Assembly (NCBI GenBank): GCA_015229045.1
Contig: JADGCJ010000080.1
Coordinates: 1-14,392, forward strand
DNA: 14,392 nt
Origin: Magnetococcales bacterium
Lineage (GTDB): Bacteria; Pseudomonadota; Magnetococcia; Magnetococcales; DC0425bin3
Reading direction: 5' to 3'
The notes under the pieces were generated by a model. That model was not told the DNA's origin and searched no databases. It saw only the letters and a program-made list of their open reading frames with translations. Positions within the stretch are counted from its first letter, which is position 1, and each line of letters starts with the position of its first letter. The position numbers and the translations under genes were made by a program. Positions 8,900-14,392 of the stretch are shown one piece after another.

Positions 8900-9367
8900 A
8901 TGTCCCGACATCAAGTCAACGCCACCGTACCCTATACCCCCCAGCAAATGTACGACCTGGTTGTGGATATGGACAGTTATCCGCACTTTTTGCCCTGGTG
9001 TGTCCAGGCCCGCAAGTATGACGTGACCGAGACGCAATTCATGGCAGAAATGACCATATCCTTCAAGGGTCTTCGCGAAACATTTCGCACGTTGGATGTT
9101 TTGGTCCCGGGCCGGAGCATCCGGATTTCGTTGCATTCCGGCCCTTTCAAGCATTTGGAGAACTCCTGGGTCTTCACCCCTGTCGCCGGGGGAACGCGCG
9201 TGGAGTTTGGCATTGATTTTAAATTCAAGAACCGGCTGTTGGACATCACCATGGGGCCACTGTTCAGTACGGTGACCCAGCGCATGGTGGCGGCCTTCCG
9301 CCAACGGGCCGACATCGTGTACGGCTCCAGCCCCCCGTTGACAACGCAAGGAGGATCACACCCATGA
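8900..9367 (+). CDS. RatA/COQ10-family START-domain protein, copy 2
   Basis: This 155-residue protein is a paralogue of the preceding gene: aligned without gaps, about 79 of 142 positions are identical by hand count. It keeps VPYTPQQMYDLV, YPHFLPWC at 27-34, SGPFKHLENSW, FTPVAGGTRVEFGIDFKFKNRL and AFRQRADIVYG. Differences cluster around residues 36-45 and 68-80, which in START folds lie near the cavity mouth, so ligand preference may differ. Its C-terminal tail after VYG is longer and loosely conserved. The stop TGA (9365-9367) overlaps the ATG of the next gene as ATGA, indicating translational coupling to the DsbA-like protein. As with copy 1, lipid/quinone binding and a RatA-like ribosome effect are both possible. 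Confidence 0.87.
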   Translation: MSRHQVNATVPYTPQQMYDLVVDMDSYPHFLPWCVQARKYDVTETQFMAEMTISFKGLRETFRTLDVLVPGRSIRISLHSGPFKHLENSWVFTPVAGGTRVEFGIDFKFKNRLLDITMGPLFSTVTQRMVAAFRQRADIVYGSSPPLTTQGGSHP

Positions 9368-10401
9368 TGACAATGGGCAACACCCCGCACAAGGGAAACC
9401 GACTTTTCACGCTGCTGGCGTTCGCGCTGATCGCCTGGGCGGCCTCTCCGCAGGCTGCCAGCGCCACAGATGATGGGGTGGTCGCCCGCATCGGTGATTG
9501 GAAACTGACCCAATCCGAGTTGGACAAATCCCTGGCCGGTCGTCTCTACGAAATCGAGCAGCAGCTCTACCAGCTGCGCGTCCAGAAGGTCCAGGAGCTG
9601 ATGGCCGACCACATGATGGCCCAGGAGGCCAAACAACGCGGCATCACCCTGGAGAAGTTGCGCGATGAAGTGAGCAAGAAACAAGAGCCGGTCACCGACA
9701 AGATGGTCACCGATTTCATCACCATGAACCAGGAGCGTCTGCCCAACCAGGGGAAGGGTATGGAGGATCGCATTCGTGGTTTCCTGGAAAACCGTGCCAA
9801 CGAACAGGCCGCAACCCATTATCTGGTCGATCTGGCCAAAAAATATCATGCCCAGGTCACCCTGCCGCAACCCAAGGCACCGCGCATCCCCGTCAAGGGG
9901 CCGGAAGATCTGGCCAAGGGTCCGGCCAAGGCCCCGATCACCATCGTTGAATTCTCCGATTTCCAGTGCCCGTATTGTCGCAATATTCAAGCGACCCTGA
10001 ATAAACTCTTCGAGCAGTATCCGGACAAGATACGCCTGGTGTTTCGTCACTATCCGCTGCCCATCCATCCGCTGGCTGCCAAGGCCTCGGAGGCTGCGCA
10101 GTGCGCTGCCGATCAGGGGGGGTTCTGGGCCTTCCACGATGCCCTGTTCGCCACCGAAGCCGATCCGGAAATTCCACTCCTGAAAGAGCTGGCCGCCAAA
10201 CAAAAGCTCGATGCCACCAAGTTTAACGAGTGCCTCACCAGCGGCAAACATGCTGCCCGCATCCAGAGCGATCTCCAGGATGGCGAAAACATGGGTGTCA
10301 GCGGCACCCCGGCCTTCTTCATCAATGGCATTCCCCTGGTCGGGGCGCGTCCCCTGTCCGAGTACAAACGGGTGATCGACGAGGAGCTGGCCAAGAAGTA
10401 G
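9364..10401 (+). CDS. Periplasmic DsbA-family thiol oxidoreductase with SurA-like N-terminal region
   Basis: The 345-residue product starts with a basic segment, a hydrophobic core (LLAFALIAWAA) and a likely signal peptidase site near residue 33 (AASA), so it should be exported. Residues about 38-150 are helical and resemble the chaperone region of SurA/PpiC proteins (VVARIGDWKLTQSELD, then long charged helices), but no parvulin domain follows. Residues about 185-345 form a DsbA-like thioredoxin fold with FSDFQCPYC, Cys202 and Cys205, and the cis-proline loop SGTPAFFING with Pro316. The CPYC dipeptide is unlike the CPHC of classical DsbA. It probably acts on disulfides of secreted proteins as oxidase or isomerase; the redox partner is not visible. 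AAGGAGG lies nine bases upstream of ATG 9364, and the start overlaps the stop of the preceding gene. Confidence 0.9.
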   Translation: MMTMGNTPHKGNRLFTLLAFALIAWAASPQAASATDDGVVARIGDWKLTQSELDKSLAGRLYEIEQQLYQLRVQKVQELMADHMMAQEAKQRGITLEKLRDEVSKKQEPVTDKMVTDFITMNQERLPNQGKGMEDRIRGFLENRANEQAATHYLVDLAKKYHAQVTLPQPKAPRIPVKGPEDLAKGPAKAPITIVEFSDFQCPYCRNIQATLNKLFEQYPDKIRLVFRHYPLPIHPLAAKASEAAQCAADQGGFWAFHDALFATEADPEIPLLKELAAKQKLDATKFNECLTSGKHAARIQSDLQDGENMGVSGTPAFFINGIPLVGARPLSEYKRVIDEELAKK

Positions 10402-10487
10402 CCTCCTGTTCACCATGCCCGTGGCATCGTTCCGACTCGACGTCCGTCCGATGGCATGGGAAAGAGGGATTGAGTCCTGATTTTTTC

Positions 10488-10524
10488 CTGCTTCTGGAAC
10501 CTCGGTGCGGGGTTCCAGAGGCAG
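10488..10524. repeat. 14-bp hairpin between convergent genes
   Basis: The arms CTGCTTCTGGAACC (10488-10501) and GGTTCCAGAGGCAG (10511-10524) pair over 14 bp with a single G-T pair and a 9-nt loop. It lies in the 149-nt gap where the plus-strand DsbA gene and the minus-strand DUF2442 gene converge. A T6 tract (10481-10486) precedes it on the plus strand, so neither transcript would have a U-run after the stem. It may protect 3' ends or stop transcription by a factor-dependent route. It does not share the boxes of the end-of-window hairpins. Confidence 0.45.
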
Positions 10525-10550
10525 CGACGCAAGGAGACGCCGGAATGGAA

Positions 10551-10811
10551 TCAGGAGATCCACACGGGGGGCATACCTCCCCAAATGAGTACGTCGGGAC
10601 ACAAATCCGCACCGTTGGGCCATGCCACCCCCCCTCCCTCGGCGCGTACAGTGGCAAACAAGGCCGGATCGTTGCGTAGTGGATCGAACAGGGGACCGCG
10701 CAGCAGTGGGCCTACGTCCCGCTCGATTTCAGTGCCATCGGTCAAGAAAAGGCGAAGATGACATCCTGCAAGAGGGATCGCTTTTTGGATTCTCAGTAAG
10801 GTCATGGTCAT
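10551..10811 (-). CDS. DUF2442 family protein
   Basis: From ATG 10811 the protein has 86 residues. It matches the DUF2442 pattern: a short N-terminal strand pair (AIPLAGCHLRLFLTDGTEIERDV), the LLRGPLFDPLRNDPALFATVR block, and the hallmark VAWPNGADLCPDVL near the C-terminus. The function is unknown; small members often sit beside DUF4160 genes and the pair is commonly suspected to be a toxin-antitoxin couple. Here it follows the DUF4160 gene after a 5-nt gap. A second ATG at 10805 has the better spacing to the AGGGAG box and is an equally good start. It ends the nickel-transport operon. Confidence 0.8.
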   Translation of the reverse strand: MTMTLLRIQKAIPLAGCHLRLFLTDGTEIERDVGPLLRGPLFDPLRNDPALFATVRAEGGGVAWPNGADLCPDVLIWGGMPPVWIS

Positions 10812-10816
10812 TCTCC

Positions 10817-11098
10817 CTACTCCAGCGGTTCGATAGGCAACGGTAGGTTGCCGGTGCGTGCCAATTGCCAATCTCGTTGCAAATCCTCGCGATGTACCAT
10901 CGCCCATTCCGTGACCAGGGCCAAGGCCCGCTTGGGAAGATGGCCGCGCGATACCTCCAACGTGGTGATATCGATCAGAGCCTCATACTCCCCATAGGCT
11001 GCATGAAAATGGGCTGGTTCATGATCGTGACAAAACATGCGAATGACAATCCCAAAAAATCGGCAAAGCTCCGGCGTGACACAATCTCCCTCACCCAC
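10817..11098 (-). CDS. DUF4160 family protein
   Basis: The family core begins at RFFGIVIRMF (residues 13-22 from GTG 11098) and continues with HDHEPAHFHAAYGEYEALID, whose His24, His26, His30 and His32 are typical of DUF4160, then LPKRALALVTEWAMVHREDL and a terminal IEPLE. Length from GTG 11098 is 93 residues, normal for the family. No in-frame ATG exists between there and the core. An ATG at 11191 deep inside nikO would add 31 residues unlike the family. The GTG start overlaps the nikO stop by 8 bases (11091-11098), so translation probably depends on nikO being read. Its biochemical function is unknown. With the DUF2442 neighbour it forms a toxin-antitoxin-like pair. Confidence 0.8.
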   Translation of the reverse strand: MGEGDCVTPELCRFFGIVIRMFCHDHEPAHFHAAYGEYEALIDITTLEVSRGHLPKRALALVTEWAMVHREDLQRDWQLARTGNLPLPIEPLE

Positions 11099-11885
11099 TT
11101 CCTGGATGGTATGACGTTCGATACCCACAACGCGGACAGGCCAGCAATCTTCGAGGAGTCTCCAACCCGGTCCGTTCCATGAGCCGCTCATCCTGCAACA
11201 GCTCTTTCGTCACCCCCTCGGCGACAATTTTTCCCTCATCCATGACGATGCTACGCGGACAAAGGGCGAGAATCATCTCCAGATCGTGGCTGGCCAGCAG
11301 GCGGGTTTGCGGCAATCCGGCCACGAGAGTCATGAGCGCACGGCGTCCGCGTGGATCGAGGCCGGTGCCGGGTTCGTCCAGCAGCAGAATCTCCGGCTCT
11401 CCGGCCAGCACGGCGGCCAGGGAGACGCGCCGCTTCTCTCCGCCGGAGAGCTGAAACGGCGCCCGATCCCGCAAATGCCACGCCGCCACGCGGGTCAGAG
11501 ACGCCTCGGCGATCTGCATGGCCTCCTCAGGTGCGTATCCCCGGTTGAGCGGCGCGAAGGTGACCTCTTCCAGCACGGTGGGCATGAAGAGTTGGTCGTC
11601 GGCGTCCTGGAAGACGAGACCCACGCTGTGACGCAGGGGGGTGGAGAGCCTGTGGCCCGTGGCCTCTTGCAACACAATCCGACCCTTTTCCGGGAGCAGG
11701 AGTCCGGTCAGCAGCCACAGCAGGGTCGATTTGCCCGCTCCGTTGGCGCCGACCAGACCCAGAGACTCCCCCGGAGGCAGGTGCAGGGAGAGATCCCGGA
11801 TCGCTGCCACCCCGGACGGGTAGCGAAAATGGAGCGCCTCCACATGCAGACCGATGGATCGGGGGGGGAGGTGTTGCGGGGTCAC
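11091..11885 (-). CDS. nikO: ECF nickel transporter ATPase NikO (CbiO-like)
   Basis: This 264-residue ABC ATPase energises the nickel importer at the inner face of the membrane. It shows Walker A GANGAGKST (46-54), a Q-loop FQDADDQLF typical of CbiO/EcfA ATPases, the signature LSGGEKRR (about 145-152), Walker B EILLLDEPG (about 164-172) with the D-loop LDP, and the switch histidine in LLASHDLEM near 199. GTG 11885 overlaps the nikQ stop as GTGA and has GGAAG about seven bases upstream, the usual arrangement in such operons. The last 18 residues (LLACPRCGY onward) contain a CPRC pair that I do not associate with this family and lie just ahead of the DUF4160 overlap. Cobalt is the alternative substrate, but the linked nikR and its operator argue for nickel. 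Confidence 0.93.
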   Translation of the reverse strand: MTPQHLPPRSIGLHVEALHFRYPSGVAAIRDLSLHLPPGESLGLVGANGAGKSTLLWLLTGLLLPEKGRIVLQEATGHRLSTPLRHSVGLVFQDADDQLFMPTVLEEVTFAPLNRGYAPEEAMQIAEASLTRVAAWHLRDRAPFQLSGGEKRRVSLAAVLAGEPEILLLDEPGTGLDPRGRRALMTLVAGLPQTRLLASHDLEMILALCPRSIVMDEGKIVAEGVTKELLQDERLMERTGLETPRRLLACPRCGYRTSYHPGSG

Positions 11886-12655
11886 GGTCCGCTTCCGAGC
11901 AGCATGTTGCCCAGATGTTGGACAGGATCTGCGTACCTCAGACCGAGCAGCAAGCCAATCCAGATGCCCCCATAAAAAAGATCGCGGCCCCGAAGGGGAG
12001 GAAGAGGCAAGGCGGGCAGGCGTCCCGTAAAGCCGCGCGCCAGCATGGCCAGATGGAGCCGTTGCGCCCGTTGTCGGGAGCGGAGCAGCAGTTGTCCCAG
12101 CAGGGCACCGGCGATGCGCCAGGAAAAGGGCCGGTCGTGAAGGGTGCGCAGCCGGATGGATCGACGCATGCTGGCAGCTTCGTCAGCCAGCAAAAACAGA
12201 TAACGATAGAGCAGAGTCAGGGTGGCGAGGAGAGGCGAGGAGAGTCCCAGTCGGGCGGCAACCCCGGTCAGGTCGCCGAGACGGGTGGTGGCCATGAGCA
12301 GCAGCGATGCCCCAAGGGTCAGATGCAGTTTCAGGACAATGGCTGCGAGAGTGAGCCAGCCATGCCGGATGGTCCAGTCGGGTGTCAAGGGAAAGGGAGT
12401 CGTATCCAAAAGGGGATTGAACAGACCCAGGGTCAAGGCGAAGGGAGTGGCCAGACGCAGTTTGCGCAGCAGGGGTCTGGACGGTATGGCGGCCATGGCC
12501 CAGATCAGGAGCAGAAGCGCCAGATAGGGGAACAAAGGGGTGACGGCATCCGGTGGATGGGAGACCACAGCCAGGATGAAACTCACGGTGGCGATCAATT
12601 TGATGCCAGGATGCAGATGGTGCAGAGGGGAGTCCCCCCGGGCCAGGCTCTCCAT
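11882..12655 (-). CDS. nikQ: ECF nickel transporter transmembrane subunit NikQ (CbiQ-like)
   Basis: The 257-residue protein is the T component that links the substrate-binding membrane subunit to the ATPase. It has several hydrophobic helices (for example about 20-50, 100-135 and near 235-250). Two cytosolic coupling segments stand out: ADEAASMRRSIRLR and RSRQRAQRLHLAMLARGF, the latter with the conserved Ala-Arg-Gly that docks into the ATPase groove. ATG 12655 starts 7 nt after the nikMN stop; GTG 12658 immediately before it is an alternative with GAGGG nine bases upstream. The stop overlaps the nikO GTG by four bases. Co-translation with both neighbours is expected. Identity as a CbiQ/NikQ protein is firm; the nickel assignment rests on context. 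Confidence 0.92.
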   Translation of the reverse strand: MESLARGDSPLHHLHPGIKLIATVSFILAVVSHPPDAVTPLFPYLALLLLIWAMAAIPSRPLLRKLRLATPFALTLGLFNPLLDTTPFPLTPDWTIRHGWLTLAAIVLKLHLTLGASLLLMATTRLGDLTGVAARLGLSSPLLATLTLLYRYLFLLADEAASMRRSIRLRTLHDRPFSWRIAGALLGQLLLRSRQRAQRLHLAMLARGFTGRLPALPLPPLRGRDLFYGGIWIGLLLGLRYADPVQHLGNMLLGSGP

Positions 12656-12662
12656 CACCCTG

Positions 12663-13670
12663 TCATGCCCTCTTTTTTCGCATCACCCACCCCGCGCCGA
12701 CCGCCAGGAGTATGGTCAACACGCCTCCCAGCAGGCCGGCGAAGGATTTTTTCGCATCCGGCTCGCCCCAGGGTTTGGAGGCACCATAGTCGGGCAGGAT
12801 TGTGGTATGCTTCTGCAATTGGGCAGCCATGGTGTGGAGGGTTGCTCCCTGTTCCGGTGTCGGGCTTTGTTCCGATTGCGGGAGATTGCCGACGACGCGT
12901 TTTATCGACCATTCCAGGCCATCGGAGGTTGGGGCGGCGAACCAGGAGCCGATGCCGCCCAGAAACAGGGTTGTGGCCAGGACAATCCATACCGCTGGCA
13001 GGGTTGAGGTTGATTTTGGCTCGGCAGGGAACAGACCCGCGCGCAGGGCATACTCAGCCACCACGATGGTCATGGCCCCTTCGACCAGACCAATGACCAG
13101 ATGAATCCCCAGCATGGTCAGGGCGAATGGACCCCACGGCAGCAGGGTCATGCCGGAGAGGGTGGTCTCCAGAACGATCCCCAGCGCTCCCAGCAGGAGG
13201 GCGAGCAGGGCGGAGAGATGGACAGCGACGCGCCAACGCCACGACGGCGGCAACGCCTGGCCAACAAGAGGTCGAAACAGCAAAGGGTAAACGATCCAGC
13301 AGGGGATCACGGCCATGTTGACAATGTTGCAGCCCAGGGCGAGCAACCCTCCATCGGCAAAGAAGAGGGCCTGGATGGTGAGGAGCGCGGCCATGGCCAG
13401 GAGTGCCTGGTGCGGTCCCAACAGAATGGCCAGCAGCATGCCCCCGGCCAGATGACCGCTCGAACCAGTCCCGGGAATGGCAAAATTGATCATCTGGGCT
13501 GCAAAAACAAAGGCACCCATGATGCCTGTGAGCGGTACGGGAGAGTCGATGCCCTCTCCGGTCGAGGCGGACGGATCGAGGCGTTTGCCGACCAGGGAGA
13601 GGGCGGTGGCCGCAGCCATCCAGAAGGTGCCACCCACTGCCGGGCTGATCAAGGCGTCTGACATGTGCAT
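12663..13670 (-). CDS. nikM: ECF nickel transporter substrate-binding fusion NikMN (CbiM plus PDGLE domain)
   Basis: This 335-residue membrane protein fuses the metal-binding M component (residues about 1-210) with an N component (about 225-335). The M part starts MHMSDALISPAVGG; in CbiM/NikM the amino terminus and His2 bind the metal, and a second ligand histidine fits His73 in GSSGHLAGG. FADGGLLALGCNIVNMAV is the family signature. The C-terminal part has one span, the segment SWFAAPTSDGLEW (a PDGLE-type box with Ser in place of Pro, near 248-254), a periplasmic stretch and a final span ending in RKKRA. I chose ATG 13670 because it places His at position 2 and has AAGGA ten bases upstream. 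GTG 13688 would bury this essential terminus. It is first in the operon and directly behind the NikR operator. Confidence 0.93.
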   Translation of the reverse strand: MHMSDALISPAVGGTFWMAAATALSLVGKRLDPSASTGEGIDSPVPLTGIMGAFVFAAQMINFAIPGTGSSGHLAGGMLLAILLGPHQALLAMAALLTIQALFFADGGLLALGCNIVNMAVIPCWIVYPLLFRPLVGQALPPSWRWRVAVHLSALLALLLGALGIVLETTLSGMTLLPWGPFALTMLGIHLVIGLVEGAMTIVVAEYALRAGLFPAEPKSTSTLPAVWIVLATTLFLGGIGSWFAAPTSDGLEWSIKRVVGNLPQSEQSPTPEQGATLHTMAAQLQKHTTILPDYGASKPWGEPDAKKSFAGLLGGVLTILLAVGAGWVMRKKRA

Positions 13671-13692
13671 GACATGGGTTTCCTTCACCTGC

Positions 13693-13719
13693 GTATGAAG
13701 AATGGAAATTTCTTCATAC
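13693..13719. promoter_or_regulatory. NikR operator
   Basis: Perfect inverted arms GTATGAAGAA (13693-13702) and TTCTTCATAC (13710-13719) flank a 7-nt centre. The outer boxes GTATGA and TCATAC are those of the E. coli nik operator, here separated by 15 rather than 16 bases. The site lies 22 bases upstream of the nikMN start codon and nikR is the divergent gene. Binding of Ni-NikR would shut off nikMNQO, and may affect nikR because the gap is shared. Confidence 0.88.
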
Positions 13720-13742
13720 TATGAAAGGAGACGTGTTGGCAA
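13713..13742 (-). promoter_or_regulatory. Probable sigma-70 promoter of nikMNQO
   Basis: On the minus strand TTGCCA (13737-13742; five of six to TTGACA) is followed after 18 bases by TATGAA (13713-13718; four of six to TATAAT). The -10 box lies inside one arm of the NikR operator, so repressor binding would exclude RNA polymerase. The hexamers are moderate and the assignment rests mainly on this fit. Confidence 0.5.
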
Positions 13743-13875
13743 GCCAAACGATATTTTTTGTGTTTCACGTGATGTATCGTGAGGGGCATCGTGCGATTGT
13801 CATGATTCGGAGGGTGGGGAGGGGCTTTTTCCATCCGTGGGGGTTGTGGTTGGTTTTTCAAGGAGGGGGCCGACG

Positions 13876-14292
13876 ATGCAGCGCTTGACCATATCGATGG
13901 ATGACGACCTGGCGGCAACCTTTGATCGGTATATTGTCGCCCGGGGCTATGGCAATCGCTCCGAGGCCATGCGTGATCTGGTGCGTGATCTTCTGGCCCG
14001 GGAGCGGATGGAGGAGGTGAATACTGGCCCCTGTCTGGGCAGTTTGACCTACATTTACAACCACCATGAGCGGGAGCTGTCGCGTCGCCTGACCGAACAC
14101 CAGCATACCCGTCACGATCTGGCCCTCTCGACGATGCACGTTCATGTCGATCAGGACAACTGCATGGAGACGGTCATTTTGCGGGGAACCGTTGCCGAGG
14201 TGCGCCATTTTGCCGGGGAGATCATGGCCAGGCCGGGTGTGCGGCATGGTTCGCTGCATTTGATTCCTCTGGCGCAGGGGGCTGAAAAATAA
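13876..14292 (+). CDS. nikR: Nickel-responsive regulator NikR
   Basis: The 138-residue protein aligns along its full length with E. coli NikR. Residues 1-45 are the ribbon-helix-helix DNA-binding domain: MQRLTISMDDDL, then RGYGNRSEAMRDLVRDLL. The remainder is the ACT-like metal domain. All four square-planar Ni ligands are present, His77, His88, His90 and Cys96, in the spacing of E. coli His76, His87, His89 and Cys95. The closing GVRHGSLHLIPL also matches. ATG 13876 is preceded by AAGGAGGGGG and aligns with the family start; an upstream in-frame codon at 13837 gives no homologous sequence. With nickel bound it should repress the divergent nikMNQO operon through the operator at 13693-13719. 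The stop codon lies at the start of an AAGAAT repeat. Confidence 0.96.
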   Translation: MQRLTISMDDDLAATFDRYIVARGYGNRSEAMRDLVRDLLARERMEEVNTGPCLGSLTYIYNHHERELSRRLTEHQHTRHDLALSTMHVHVDQDNCMETVILRGTVAEVRHFAGEIMARPGVRHGSLHLIPLAQGAEK

Positions 14293-14320
14293 GAATAAGA
14301 ATAAGAATAAGAATAAAAAT
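14285..14320 (+). repeat. AAGAAT hexanucleotide tandem repeat at the nikR stop
   Basis: Four perfect AAGAAT units (14291-14314) are flanked on each side by one AAAAAT variant, giving six units in 36 bases. The first TAA is the nikR stop codon. Every further unit repeats an in-frame TAA, so gain or loss of units would not change the protein. The tract is strikingly AT-rich compared with its surroundings. Confidence 0.85.
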
Positions 14321-14340
14321 TATTAAAAGACTGGGTAGGA

Positions 14341-14392
14341 GGTCCAGGAGGAAGGGCTGTGCCCTTCCTCCTGGTGGGGTTCGGGGCGAAGC
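14341..14392 (+). repeat. Gene-end hairpin repeat downstream of nikR
   Basis: Perfect 14-bp arms CCAGGAGGAAGGGC (14344-14357) and GCCCTTCCTCCTGG (14361-14374) enclose a TGT loop. The element begins GGTCCAGGA and ends TCCTGGTG, like the element after folB at the left end, and continues with a G-rich segment cut by the window edge. No U-run follows the stem. It is most likely a dispersed gene-end hairpin that could also block exonucleases or stop transcription. Confidence 0.6.

Noticed and set aside
8409..9367. RatA/RatB-type toxin-antitoxin pair
   Set aside because: The two genes are both RatA/COQ10-like paralogues; neither resembles RatB, so a classical RatA-RatB pair is not supported.
10413..10459. 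CCATGCC and GGCATGG inverted repeat after the DsbA-like gene as an intrinsic terminator
   Set aside because: The arms are only 7 bp and 33 bases apart, and the T6 tract follows more than 20 bases later, so it does not fit a rho-independent terminator.
8977..10623. 548-codon minus-strand open frame opposite the DsbA-like and second RatA-like genes
   Set aside because: It is antisense to two genes with strong family motifs and ribosome-binding sites, and no family resemblance is seen in its own translation.
10817..11191. Longer DUF4160 reading starting at ATG 11191
   Set aside because: The extra 31 residues overlap nikO deeply and do not resemble DUF4160; the GTG at 11098 gives the normal family length.
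13671..13875. Cobalamin riboswitch ahead of the CbiMQO-like operon
   Set aside because: The leader between the likely -10 box and the start codon is only a few tens of bases, too short for a cobalamin riboswitch, and a NikR operator explains the control.

Overview
This window is bacterial chromosome from a proteobacterium of moderately high GC. It carries folB, a type I gapA, tandem RatA/COQ10-family genes, a periplasmic DsbA-like protein and an ECF nickel importer under an E. coli-like NikR. The hairpins at both ends and the TPR-glycosyltransferase are compatible with a magnetotactic Magnetococcales-type lineage, but that is only an impression. No rRNA, tRNA, CRISPR array, phage or insertion sequence is visible. 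Coding density is high and no gene-free stretch exceeds about 210 bases.

Region 1 (about 80-8197, minus strand) reads gapA, then a 1,425-residue PPDK-like dikinase, then a TPR/GT9-like protein, then folB. The first three are nearly contiguous: a 5-nt gap follows gapA, and the TPR gene starts at or just after the dikinase stop. folB follows after 111 nt. The dikinase keeps the nucleotide-binding and phosphohistidine domains but lacks the C-terminal PEP/pyruvate barrel. It carries instead about 900 N-terminal residues that I cannot name, so its phosphate acceptor is unknown. The block joins one glycolytic enzyme to a large phosphotransfer enzyme and a probable glycan or protein-modifying protein.

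Region 2 (8409-10401, plus strand) is divergent from gapA. It holds two tandem RatA/COQ10-like START proteins, about 55% identical by hand count, followed by a secreted thioredoxin-fold protein with a SurA-like N-terminal region and a CPYC active site. The last two genes overlap by ATGA.

Region 3 (10551-14292) is a nickel module. nikMN (a fused M and N component), nikQ and nikO run leftwards in one tightly packed operon, and nikR is divergent. A near-textbook NikR operator (10-bp perfect arms, GTATGA/TCATAC outer boxes) lies just upstream of nikMN over its likely -10 box. This supports nickel as the substrate and a closed feedback loop. A DUF4160-DUF2442 pair, a common toxin-antitoxin-like couple, is attached to the 3' end of the operon and overlaps the end of nikO.

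The two window ends carry hairpins of one apparent family (outer boxes GGTCCAGGA and TCCTGGTG, 3-nt loops) in the same orientation relative to the gene they follow. They are probably a dispersed gene-end repeat of this genome.
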